Source: Dryas octopetala
Taxonomy: Eukaryota; Streptophyta; Magnoliopsida; Rosales; Rosaceae
DNA length: 64,000 nucleotides
Assembly: GCA_963921425.1 (NCBI GenBank)
Contig: OY992834.1
Location: 28,086,669 to 28,150,668 of the forward strand
Reading direction: 5' to 3'
Part shown: positions 1-12,400 of the stretch, in pieces
Layout: every line of letters begins with the position of its first letter
Position numbering within the stretch: the first letter of the stretch is position 1
Made by a program: the position numbers and the translations under genes
The notes under the pieces: generated by a model
Told to the model about the DNA's origin: nothing
Database searches by the model: none
Seen by the model: only the letters and a program-made list of their open reading frames with translations

Positions 1-622
1 GCTTTGATCTTAATCCATCCATTTCTTCTGGCTTTTTTAATATATACATATATATCTAGGTGATGCTATATTTATAAATTCATAATTAATTAACAAAATA
101 TGGAAGATGTTTATTTTGTTCAAAACTTCAAACTGCAATACCTTAGTTTATACCAGTAATCAAGTCCTTTTTTTGAATGTCTCATTTCACCGGCTTATCA
201 ATCTAGTTTTGATAACTATATATGAGGAACTTGAGAGTATATTAATTCGGCAGTGCACCACTGACTAGCATTTGAAGTTGGGGATTTTGAGGCAATGGAA
301 CGGCATTTTCTTCTTAGTTCTTAGGGAAAAAAGCACCCACCAACCCATATCACCCAACTCCATCATAGCAAATTTCTCTAGCATAACAGTAATGAGTAAT
401 GACTGCTGTTAAACTAAATGCCCATTTGCAGAGAAGAAACACCCAATTACTCACAAAAGATTATGCACCAAATATACAAGATAACTCAAGCCTTAATGCC
501 CTGAAGGAACTAGCGATTCTCATCCATAACCAAAAACAGAATGAGCTCAGAAACCCATTAAGAAACTAATATCAAATCATTAGACTCAATGGGCATTTAG
601 AGGTGAAAAGAAATTGAAGTAC
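1..622. other. Left-edge non-coding stretch (probably intron of the gene starting at 762)
   Basis: AT-rich sequence without a convincing exon on either strand. If the exon at 623-762 is real, this is its first intron on the minus strand and the remaining exons lie beyond the left edge. No repeat boundary or RNA gene was seen. Confidence 0.4.
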
Positions 623-762
623 CTGAAATTGACAGGCGATTTGTAAGCGCTATGTTTGAGGGTGTGATTGTGAGTGATGGGAACTCGAGGCGTGGCGCTT
701 GGACGAAGCAGTTGGGATTGGGAGGGTGGTGCTTGCGGAGAAAACAAAGATGCCATTTTCAT
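623..762 (-). CDS. First coding exon of a possible plastid-targeted protein (partial gene)
   Basis: On the minus strand an ATG at 762 (or the in-frame ATG at 756) opens about 46 codons ending at a GT donor just below 623. The peptide begins MKMASLFSPQAPPSQSQ and is rich in Ser, Pro, Thr, His and basic residues with no acidic residue. That composition is typical of a chloroplast transit peptide. The rest of the gene would lie beyond the left edge, so the mature protein is unknown. A short exon with transit-like composition can occur by chance. Alternatives are a non-coding transcript or a different frame: a longer open frame of 66 codons covers 650-850, but its product has no recognisable features. 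Confidence 0.4.
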
Positions 763-1409
763 TGAGTTTCAACCAAAATGCGGAACCAGCAACACAATCC
801 CAAAAGCCTCTATAACATTTCGGATTCTCCTCTTCTCCAATTTTCACCACTTCACACGACTTTGGAAAGCTTTTAATTATCTAGATTCCATACCCACACG
901 CCCTACGCGTGTGGGCAACCATATGCAATGTAAATGTAATCTACTCTTTTTTAAAAAAAGAAAATTTGAAAAGGAGTATTCGAACTTGAAAATTTATCTA
1001 ATAATATGGAAAGATACCACCAAACTCATAACAAACTGGTAATATTTGTTCTGCAGAAATCATCCTTTTATTTTTTTTTTCTTTTCAAATAAGTTTTCTA
1101 AGTTTTATTTTTTCTATTTGAAATAAGATATTCAAATTTGAAACATCTACAAATCATAATCTAAAGTTGAGAGCCAAGTTCTTGCTACTCCCGGTTCTCC
1201 CCGCACGGTAACTTTGTTAAAATTATTAACTTATTATCCCTTCTCACACATTGCATTTCCCTTTCCCCATCGGCCCCACCATGGGGCAGCGCCGCTTGTA
1301 AGGGATGCTCCCTCATGGCCATGCCAATACAATAAATAAATTCAAAATTATGGTTTCTGGGGGTGACAACCGACAAGTGGTGAGTGGATGTCTGGTGTAT
1401 TTTTTTTAG
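763..1409. other. Upstream flank / spacer
   Basis: AT-rich spacer between the putative first exon at 623-762 and the TIR-like element beginning near 1410. It would hold the promoter of the minus-strand gene, but no clear TATA box was identified. Open frames here are short and lack recognisable composition. Confidence 0.35.
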
Positions 1410-2053
1410 AGAACTATTATTTATACACTTTTTTTCCTTTTAATACACACCATTTACTCATACACACCTTAATTTACTTTTTTATTTTTTAAATTTTTCA
1501 TTACACACCCCAAAATTCCCAAATAACCTCCCTCACACAGAAAAAAAAAAAAATTAAAAACACCCGGTACCCGACCCACCCTACACACAGCTGTCGGACG
1601 TCGTCGAATTTGTCACCAACAAATCTCATCCTCCCTCTCCTTCTCCCTTTCTCTTCCTTCTCACTTTCTCTCTCACTCTCACAGCCCCCCTGGTTGGACG
1701 ACAAGGGAGGCCAGCTCTATATCAGAAGCTTTTGACCTCCGATCTAGAGGCTGATGACCTCACCAGCCTCGCTTTCTATCAGGCAAGGGGGCTGTGAAAG
1801 TGAGAAAGAAAAGGAGATTGAAGAGGAGAAAGAGAAAGAGAGGAAGGAGGTGATGCGCCGGCGGAGAAGGATCCGACCGCCAGCCACGGTGGGGGGTGGG
1901 AGGAGGCCGGCTAGAGTGGTCCATTATTTTTGGTTGTTTTGCCATTTTTTTTTAAATTTTTTTGTCCTTTATGGTACTTTAACTTTGGGTCAGTTTTGTC
2001 ATTTTACAAAATAAGCAAAATGGGTGTGTAAAGAGAAGACAAGAGGTGTGTAT
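1410..2053. mobile_element. TIR-type non-autonomous element with ACACACC-rich ends
   Basis: The left end carries TATACAC and AATACACACC motifs (about 1430-1470). The right end carries the reverse complement (GGTGTGTAA and GGTGTGTAT, about 2018-2053), so the termini are inverted. The core (1560-1900) is more GC-rich than its surroundings. It contains an imperfect inverted repeat around a CACAGCCCCC-like motif (about 1680 and 1785). It resembles the element at 61908-62583 in having T-rich, ACACACC-containing ends and a GC-rich core. No transposase is present. A target-site duplication was not established because the right end abuts another repeat at 2054. Confidence 0.4.
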
Positions 2054-2326
2054 CAAGGTGTTAAATTTCGAATGTTTCGGTGAAAATTTTAATTTTTTGG
2101 AGTATCGAAATTGAAACCCATATTTGTTAATTTTTCGTGATAATTTCGTCGAAATTATCAAAATTTTCGGCAAGTGAAAGAGGGGGCAGCGGCAGGGGGG
2201 AGATCGAGAGAGAAAGAGGCCGGCGACAGGGGGGAGATGTGAGAGAAAGAGAGGAGGGAGAAAGAGGTGAAGGTAAGGGTGAGGGTGTGTTGGTGATGGA
2301 GATGCAGAAAGAGAGAGAGATAGATG

Positions 2327-2375
<49 letters not shown>

Positions 2376-2889
2376 CACAAAGATGAAGAAGAAGAAAAAA
2401 AAAGAATTGGAGAGTGGAGACGCACGGGGAAAAAGGAGGAAAAAAAAAAGAAGAAAAAAAATAAAAAAGAAATAAAAAAAATTAAAAGGTTTAGGGTTGA
2501 TTGAAGTTTGGTATCTTTGGGCAATTGTAAAGAAAAAAAATAGTTTGGGGTTTCGTTTGGCCGTTTTGGAGTTTCGTTTAGTTGTTTTTAAACCCTAAAC
2601 CAATAAAATCTAATATATTTCTATATAAAAAATAATTAAAAATACCTTAAAGGGCCTAAACTCTAATATCATATACCATATCCTAAATAATATCACATGA
2701 AACCTACTATATAATTTAATTTTTTTAATATTTTTTATCAATTTAGTAAATTATATATTAAATAAACATATAGTCATATTTTATTCAAAATTTTCGTATG
2801 TTAATAATAATTTCCGTCGTTTCCGTCTAATTTTTATCGAAATTTAAAAATTTAAAAATTTCTTCGAAACCCAAAATCTTATATAGCTG
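2054..2889 (+). mobile_element. Copy A of the purine-rich hAT-like repeat family
   Basis: Begins CAAGGTGTTAAATTTCG, the terminus shared with the copies at 46497 and 44240 (reversed). Family order is visible: AAATTTCG-rich terminal block, purine-rich GGGGGAGAT-type block, a (GA)n run (2329-2371), an A/G-rich tract, a TTTAGGGTTGATTG block, then an AT-rich tail ending near GAAACCCAAAATCTT. The open frames on both strands are translations of low-complexity DNA. The left end touches the preceding TIR element, so no target duplication could be confirmed. Confidence 0.55.
2329..2371 (+). repeat. (GA)n microsatellite
   Basis: Uninterrupted AG dinucleotide run, internal to the purine-rich repeat copy A. 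Equivalent runs occur at the same internal position in the copies at 43131-44240 and 46497-47655. Confidence 0.9.
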
Positions 2890-3477
2890 TTCTTTTTTTT
2901 TTTTTTTTTTTTTTTTTTATGGTCTATTCCGAATATATGGATTGTGCTTAAGATTCAAAACTATTTTTTCTTTTTTTTTTTCAGACAACTTTTAAAAGCG
3001 GTGGGTGGATGTGTGGTTGAGTTGTAAATTCAGAGTATTGGGGCAATGATGAGTACAAATTTCAAAGACTTCAGTCATTTGCAAATGCATTGTGTTTGTT
3101 AAACAGTAAACACTGTCCAAAACCCAAAGCCCAAAATTGTTAGAGCTTGTGGAAATCCAATGGCCATCTTCAACTAAAAGCCTTTTTATTCAAAATAGCT
3201 CCATTAAGACCCTTAACATGGTTATTGACAAGCAACCCGTACAAGCTGGTGAAAAATCAACCAAACTAGAATTAACAGAGCAGTGGAATAATACCCTGTG
3301 CGCCTAACTAACTTCAAATTTCTTCCAAGTAAAATGCTCAAGTGCTGAGGTTTTCCTGTCAACTCAACTAAAAACAGTTAAGCCTGAAATTTTTACACCA
3401 CTCGTACATCCTTCACAAAGCCCTTGCGTTCGGACCAATTATTACTGAAAGAAAATGATACAGCACTCCTCCAAATC
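2890..3477. other. Spacer and 3' UTR region of the citrate synthase gene
   Basis: Starts with a T homopolymer run (about 2893-2920), then AT-rich sequence. The part nearest 3478 should be the 3' untranslated region of the minus-strand citrate synthase gene. No other gene seen. Confidence 0.4.
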
Positions 3478-6400
3478 TCAAGATGAAGCTACTTTCTTGC
3501 AGTGATTTTCAATCCATTCCATTGTAACACTTTTTGGCCTTTCAAGAGGCAAACCAAGAGCTCGGTCCCATATCAACTGAACCAAAACAAAGGAATATAT
3601 TAAAAAAGTTGAAAAAAAAAGGTAACAATTAAGTGTTAAACTAGGAGGGGAGAGAAAGAGGAGAACCTGAGAACCAATCCCAATACTCCTTGATACACCA
3701 AAAAGAACAGTGAAATATCTGTCCACAATTGATTATGAAGAACATTATCATCTCAAAATAGTAACAGCTTCAGTATATCATGGACAGTCACAAGAAACAA
3801 CATAATAAAGAAGAACATGAATTATCATACCTTGCCTCAGTCAAACCAAAATAGTTCAACAGAACTCCACTGTGAGCATCTACGTTGGGCCAGGGGTTTT
3901 TAACCTACAAGCATGGCAAATCCCCAGATACAATCAGCATTAGATTGCTCTTTGGCTTGATAAGAGAAGACAGATATAATAATTGTGTGACATCCTCAGT
4001 TTCTCACTTGGATTTAATGACAAAGATCCTAGTTTCCAGCAGAACAAAAGATTTTTCACTTTTGGTAAATGAAACGTCAATTTTTCAGAGCAATATAAAT
4101 GATAGCAGCATATTTCCGTGAGGGATAAAAACTAAAGATTAAGTAATCCTCAACCACCAACACTAGTGAAATATTTTATGCACATAGATTAAGCTTATTA
4201 AATTACCTTGCCCAGTTCAGTAAGTATGGGAGGCACAACTTGATAAAGCTTGGATACCTGTTAAAGTAATTGCTAAGTTAGCTCATAAAGGATTCAATTA
4301 CAATTATGATCAACAATGTGCCAGATAAAGGCACACCCTCACTGTGTGATCAGGGTTATTCCTACCAGCTGGAACAGCGGATCATCAGGCAAGTGCTTCA
4401 ATGCAAACTCCCTCTGACATTCGTATCGTGGATCTGTTTTACGCAAAACTCCGTGTCCGAAACCAGGAACAACCTGAAATATGAGAAAAAGAGGGGACAA
4501 TTAGAGACGAGAGTATTAACAGTTCATCAAACAAAGTTTTAAAACTAATTTGAAATAGTGAAGATTCAAGAGGTGAAAGCTCATTTTGCTTAGGGAATGA
4601 AAACACAAGCTAAACCAATATATGGGGTCCAAAGAGGTAACTTCCTTAGCAAGTTTAAGAGTTCTGCAAGGATCACAGGGCAAAACAGTCAAACTACCTA
4701 TTTTATGTATCTATTCGATGACAGTGCTGAGTTCAGTAGACAAGTTTTGACAGGATTGAACGATTTAACCATTTTCTGGCAGAAGATGGCAATGAGCAAA
4801 GATGCATCAATGCTACTAGATAGTAGCAAATTGTAGAAGGAAAAGAATAATTAAATTCATGGGTAAGAACCAACCATGTATGTTAAGTTCAAGAAAAAGA
4901 GAGAAATAATTATTAAGATTAAACTAAATGTGGGTCAAATTTCAATTCATTATTAGGTTACAATTGGTGGCATTACCTTCCCACTGTTTAAGGTTTTCCA
5001 GACATAATCTTTCAACTCCTCAGTAGTTATGTTCTCTCCACATTCATCTACCACAGATTTTATCCAAAGCAAAACTTCCTGCAACCAAAATAGTGCAATA
5101 TTGTAAGGGCAAAAAAAAAAAAAAAACTAATAAGACATCATTGAGCCAACAAAAAAAGTTAAGAAATTACAATTTTGAACTCCACAGTTGCTAAATTGAA
5201 CAGTCTACTAAAATTTCAACACCCAAAGACTAGCGGAAGAAAAATTAATCTTTTTTATTTTGAAGTAGGTTGTGTAAACAGTAGATTCGTGACAACAATA
5301 GCAAGAGAACTATTGGATGGCTGATTTGACAAGGAAGTCTATCACCAATGCGAGCTTCATTAACAGAACTCCAGAAAGAGTTCACATTGGTTGCTCTTCA
5401 ATCTGTATCATGCAAAGTCCACTTACACTGAGAATATTACTATTCTGCCATCAGTGAACTACCAGTATGATAAAATAGAAAACAGATAAACACCATTCTT
5501 CTGGGCATTTAAAGAATATAGATCTGCACAACTTCGAGTTAAATCCAATATTAATATAATTGGATATTACCACACAAACACGCATTAATCAGCAATGCAT
5601 GCATAAACATACATGTGCATGTGCACATGTGTGCTTCTACATTCCCACTGCAGCACCAAGTTGAGTGCTAAACCCAAATGATTGGACCTCCCATAAAGTG
5701 GCTGAGGTTTGGTAAAGCTCAGTTTACTTCAATACCATCATTGACTATAAAGCACAAAATGTTTTGGATACCATAATGTAAATTAAATCTTCAGTACGGA
5801 CTCATTTCACATTAATCTTTAGAAGCATACATCATCTCAATACAATAAACTTAATCAGATGAACAAATCATAGCTATTTTTTTCTTTTATAAGAAACAAA
5901 TCATAGCTAATGCTTTTAGAATAATAGACACATGGAAACAACAGAACAATTGAAGATGTAATACCTGATTAGCCAAACCATGGAGTGGGCCAGCCAAACC
6001 ATTTAATGCAGCTGCAAATGAAAGATAAGGATCTGAAAGTGCACTAGCAACCTGTATTCAGGGTATCGGTTAAAGAACATAAATATCAGCATTTAATGGG
6101 AAGAAATATCAAGTTATGGATCAAATAGTCACATCTTTCAAGACCAAATGATGTTTAATAGAATTCTCATCACTGAAATAAAATAATAATTATATGAGAA
6201 ACCAAAGAGCTGATCAAAGTGCTTAAAAAAAATATAGGGTAACTTACTAGGTGTCCAGTGTGAGCACTGACATTTCCACCTTCATGATCACTGTGATGCA
6301 TTATTACTTAAAAGTCATATAACTCGAAATCAAAGTAACAAATTATTTATGGTCCTAGGAAGAGAAATTTATACAAACCTATGGATGGTGACATAAAGCC

Positions 6401-9400
6401 TCATAAGCTCATGCATTTTGTGGTCGTCAAAACCCAACATGTGTGCAAAATTTGCACCATAATCCAGAGAGTCATCAATGGGTACTACTTTTCCATCCTT
6501 ATATATCCTTCAGAAAGACAAGAATGAATTAATCCCAATATTAGTTAAGACAACTCAAACAAAATCTTATATAAGGAGCAACTACAAAAAAACAGATATG
6601 GACATCTATTGGTGTCAACAGACTGGTAGCTGCAAACCACAGGGGAAAGGAGAGAAATAATGCCAACAGTCAGTTGTCGATATTGTACATAAACTTAAAA
6701 GAAAGTTTCACAAATTTAGATTAAATGCTGTTCTAAAACATGCACAAATCACAATGTTAAACATATAGCTATAAGTAACATGTAATATGCTTTACCAACC
6801 TTCGATAAACATAGGAAGCTACTACTGGCAATTGTGCAATCAAACTAAGTGAATCCTCATAAGTTGGCTCCCAGTACCTAAAAATAAATAAAGTTAGGAT
6901 GCCTAAAAACTAATGCCAGATTGAGTTATACAAAAAAATAAAATGCCAGATATAGTTCCAAAAGCAGAACCAGTACATAACTTACATTGATTTTGGTATC
7001 CCCTTATCATATGCCTTCTGGAATTCACTCTGAACCTGAAAACAGTATTAAATAATTGGAAATTGTTAGTTGCATCCACCGGCAGAAACTCAACAAAGCC
7101 AGTAAATGAGTATAGCCACCCTTTTAATGCATTATTTAATTATTTTATTTATGTAGACAAGATTTCATTTTCCAAAGAAAGAAATACAGTCGATAAAACC
7201 CAAAAGAACACTCAAGCTGCATTGATGCTCCAACAGAAAATAGTGATTTATAAAATGTCTTTCAAGTTATTTTCTTATGCAAATACATCCTTATCTAAGG
7301 AAAAGGTTAAAAAATTTGTCCCACTCCTTTCCTATTTCACACCTAGAAGCCCAAGGTTCTACTAAAGACAAACCAAAAGGTGCAAAACTAAATGCATGAA
7401 CACAGTCACACCAAAATCTGATTTATCGACAGACATGACTATTCCAAAAAGCAACTGCAGAATGACTGAAATATATGACTATAAACAACAATGCTAAGTA
7501 GTCCATTTACCAACCTGGAGGGCCATAACACCAGTTGTAAACTGAGTCATTGGATGTGCTGTAACAGGCAGAGCATCAATGGCCTTATACACATAATCTG
7601 CAGCCAAGAATGAAAACTATCTGATGAGCAATATTGCAGTAATAATCCTAAGAGTAAAAATTGAGTGACTACTAACAGAAGTGGTTCAATAAACCTTATG
7701 CACATAAAAACTTTTACGCTACAAGCATAAAAATAGTAAGTGAAACAAAATCTGCAGTATGGTAAGATTCTCACATATGTGTTGTGATTTTGGCTCGCTG
7801 GAACTTCCAGAGGGTGGTGGCTGACTGGTCGCCTAAAGGCAGCGAGCATCAGTTATTTTTCTGGGGCAGTTTTTGGCTTTCCTAGTTGGGTACGGAGATT
7901 GAAGGGCAAAAGGGAACATGCGCATAACCTTTCCTAAGTCCGGAAGGAGTTCTATTGTTTTTCTTTTATCTTTACCTAATTCTATTAGGACTAGGAATCC
8001 TACTGTAAGCAGCAAACCTATGTCTATATAAAGGTTGCTACAGCTCTAGAGAAAGTGTTAGAATACTGAAAATACTAGAAACAGTGTGAGACTAGAGAGA
8101 GAGGGTGCGGCAACACTAGGAGGCTAGGGTTAGGGTTTCAACAAGTTCTTGTAATCCAATTCTAAATATAGTGAAGCTGTGATTCTCTACGGATCACACG
8201 GGGACGTAGGCAAAGTTCGCCGAACCTCGAGAACAAACTTTTGGTGTTCCTTGTGCTTTCTTTTGCTGCTATATATATTGTGTGTTTGTTTGCTAATTAG
8301 TCTAACTCTAGAATACATCTAAGACAAGGCTAGAAGGTGTTTTTCACTACAATTGGTATCAGAGCCAGGTTGGCTAGAAGGCTTGTGCGATGTCTAGAGG
8401 GGGTAATCGAAGCATGGACTTAGGGGATATAAGGCCTGCTTTGAAGCCATATGATGGCAAGGAGGATTTTACCGATTGGCAACGGATGATGAGAAACGTT
8501 TTGGTTCAGCAGGATCTTGATGATGCACTACTTGATGCGAGGCCTGCAACTACACCAGAAAATTTGTGGAGCAAGATTCTCAAGAAGGCCAAGAGTTCAA
8601 TTGAGATTCATCTCACAAGATCCGTGAGATCTCACATCACAGAAGAGATGACAGCAAAAGAAGCTTGGGAAAAGTTGGAGAGTGTTTATATGGGCAAAAC
8701 AGTGTCTAATAAGCTCTTTCTAAAGGATGAACTATTCGGACTTCGACTAGAAGAAGGGGGAGATGTAGCTGATCATATATGCAAATTTCAGAATTGCTTA
8801 GCTAATCTCACCAAGGTAGGAGAAGTGTATAAAGATGATGACAAGGCGATCATCTTGCTGCGATCTCTACCACCATCATTCAAGCACTTCCGAACAACCC
8901 TAATGTTTGGAAAGGAGACTCTGAAGCTTGATGATGTTGTGCAAGCCCTTCAGTCATATGCCAAGCTAGATGACTTAACCGATGGCTCTCAGACACAAGG
9001 GCTTTATGCCAAGGGCAATGAGAGGGGTCGGTCAAACAAGAAGGGAGAGAAAAACAGCAACAAAGGTAGATCAAAATCCAAGGGAAAACCAAAAGAAGGT
9101 TGCTTCGTGTGCGGTTCAATGGATCATTGGAAGAAAAACTGCAAGACTTGGAAAGATAGGAAAGCTAAGATGGAAAGAGACTCAGGTTCAGCTAGTACAG
9201 TCACCAAAGAAGAGAGTGATGGGGAGTTACTTTCGGTTACATCAGGCTCTAAGGCTTTCACAAGTTGGATTTTGGATACCGGGTGCACATTCCATATGTG
9301 TGCAATAAAGGAATGGTTCGACACTTACAAGGACAGCAGCTGCGGAGATGTATTAATGGGAGATGATTCATCATGTCCTATAATTGGGATTGGCACTATT

Positions 9401-12400
9401 AAGATCCGGATGCATGATGGAATAATAAGGACTTTGGGGAATGTCAGATACGTTCCTAGGCTAAGGAAGAATTTGATTTCTTTGGGAACCTTAGACAAGG
9501 CTGGGTTTAGTTTTTGTTCTGAAGGTGGAAGACTCAAGATAATCAAAGGGTCACTTGTGGTAATGAAGGCTGACATTCAACAGAATAACCTTTACAGGCT
9601 CATGGGAACTACAATAACAGGTGGAGCAGCTATTTCCACAAAGAAGAATGCGGAAGATAAAACTGAGCTTTGGCATCATCGACTAGGGCATATCAGTGAG
9701 AGGGGTTTGCAAGAATTGCACAAGAAGGGTCTTCTAGACGGTGCAAATTATTGTAAGTTAGATTTCTGCAAGTATTGTGTTCTCGGAAAGCAAGGTAGGG
9801 TTTCCTTCAAATTTACAAAGTCAGATAACAAAAGCAAAGGAGTACTCGATTATATTCACTCGGATGTGTGGGGTCCGGCTCCTACAAGATCGAAAGGAGG
9901 ATCCAGGTATTTTGTTACTTTCATGGATGATTTTTCTAGGAAGGTTTGGGTCTATTTCATGAGGGAGAAATCTGAAGTTTTCACAAAGTTCAAGGAGTGG
10001 AAAGCTGAAGTTGAAAACCAAACAGGGAGAAAGATCAAGTACATGAGAAGTGACAATGGGGGTGAATACAAGAGCGATGAATTCTTAAGTTTTTGCAAAG
10101 AAGAAGGTATTACAAGACACTTCACAGTTAAGAAGACTCCGCAACAAAACGGGGCTGCTGAAAGGATGAACAGAACTCTCATGGAGAGAGAAAGAAGCAT
10201 GAGATTTCATGCGGGTTTGCCTGATAGTTTTTGGGCTGAAGCCGTTAATCATGCAAGTTACTTGATTAACCGGTCGCCATCAAGGGTTCTCGAATTTAAG
10301 TGTGCAGAAGAGGTGTGGTCTGAAAAGCAAGTGAATTACTCTAATCTTAGGGTATTTGGCTGCAGCGCCTATGCTCATATTCCAAGTGATGAGAGATCAA
10401 AACTCAAGCCAAAGTCTACACATTGTGTATTCTTGGGGTTTGAGAAAGGAGTGAAGGGTTTCAAGCTTTGGGATATTGTTGCTAACAAGAAGATAATCAG
10501 CCGAGATGTTGTTTTTGATGAGAAAACTATGCCTCTAAATAAAGAAGAGAACAAAACAGATGGGAAATTGTTTGGTGCTGAAACAGAAGCAACTGAAGTA
10601 CCTCTCACCAAATCGGTCGTTGATGAAGACATTCAAGCTCGGGTGGAGCCAATTGAGCAAGAAGAAGATGGTTATGGTGATGAGGAAGAAGAAGAGCAGC
10701 AGCATCAAACACCAATTAGAAATCCGGTGGAGCAGATTGTGCACTCCCCAATCCGCAATCCATCCCCACGAGTTCAAGCATCTACTCAAGTACCACCTGG
10801 ATTTCAAAGGAGCATAGCACTTGACAAACCTAAGAGGGTTACAAAACCACCACAGAAATATGGTTTTGAAACGGAAGAGGTTAATTATGCTCTAAACATT
10901 AGTCAAGGAGATCCAACTACGTATCAAGAAGCTATAGCAAGTGAAGAACGGGAAAGTTGGATAGGTGCTATGTCGGAAGAGATGGAGTCTATGTATAAGA
11001 ACTCTGTCTGGGAGCTGGTTCCTAAACCCAAAGATCGAAAGCTAGTTGGATGCAAGTGGGTGTTTAGGAAGAAAGATGGAATACATGAGCTAGAGGCCGT
11101 GAGGTTTAAAGCAAGACTCGTGGCCAAAGGGTACTCACAAAAGGAAGGAGTCGATTATGATGAGATTTTTTCACCAGTGGTTAAGCATACTTCAATAAGA
11201 TTGCTCTTAGCAATGGCGGTTCAGCATGACATGGAAATTGAGCAAATGGATGTGAAGACGGCTTTTCTCCATGGGAATCTAGAGGAGACAATTTACATGG
11301 CTCAACCAGAAGGCTTTGTCGAGACTGGAAAAGAAGATTTAGTTTGCAGGCTTAGGAAGTCTTTGTATGGTTTGAAGCAATCTCCAAGGCAGTGGTACAA
11401 GAGGTTTGATTCTTATATGCTGAAAATTAATTTTAGAAGGTGCTTATATGATTGTTGTGTGTACTATCATGTATCCAAAGATGGGGTTATCATATTGCTA
11501 TTGCTATATGTGGACGACATGTTAATAGCTTGTCAAGACAAGTCAAGGATTAAAGACTTGAAGGCTATGTTGAGTAAGGAATTCGACATGAAGGATCTAG
11601 GGGCTGCACAAAAGATCCTTGGCATGGAAATTAAAAGGGATAGAGCTGCAAATCAGATTCGGCTGTCACAAGCCAAGTATATTCAGAAAATTCTGGAAAA
11701 ATTCAACATGCAAGACGCAAAGGCGGTCTCTACACCTTTGGCAGCTCATTTTAAAATAAGTGGGCAGCAGTGTCCTAAATCTGAAGAAGAAATTGAAGAG
11801 ATGAAGAAGGTGCCCTATGCTAGTGCCGTGGGTTGCCTTATGTATGCAATGGTTTGCACACGACCCGACCTAGCTCAAGCAATAAGTGTAGTATCCAAGT
11901 ATATGTCAAAACCGGGAAAGCAACATTGGGCTGCAATCAAGTGGATTTTTCGATACTTAAAGGGTACAAAGAGTCATGGTATTTTGTTTGAGAAGCAAAA
12001 AGAAGAAACATGTGTGTTGGGGTACGTGGATGCGGACTATGCAGGAGATTTGGACAAGAGTAGGTCTACAACGGGCTACGTGTTTACATGTGCAGGTGGA
12101 CCAATCAGTTGGAGAGCTCTATTGCAGCCAATTACAGCTTTGTCAACTACAGAGGCAGAGTACATTGCTTTGGCTGAAGCTGGAAAGGAAGCTATTTGGC
12201 TCAGTGGTTTGGCAAACCAAATGGGAATCACTCAAGAGTCTGTGAAAATAAAATGTGATAGCCAAAGTGCCATTTATTTGGCAAAGAACCAAGTTTTTCA
12301 TGGAAGATCCAAACACATTGATGTGAGGTACCATAGGATCAGAGATTGGGTGGATTCAAAGGAGATTTGTATAGAAAAGGTGCACACAAGCAACAACGCT

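Noticed and set aside
1979..2524. 181-codon minus-strand frame and similar long frames in GA/CT tracts (43562-44156, 46572-47045, 62496-62914)
   Set aside because: They translate to Ser/Leu/Pro or Arg/Glu/Gly repeats from low-complexity purine-rich repeats, occur in several frames at once, and recur in every copy of the transposon family.
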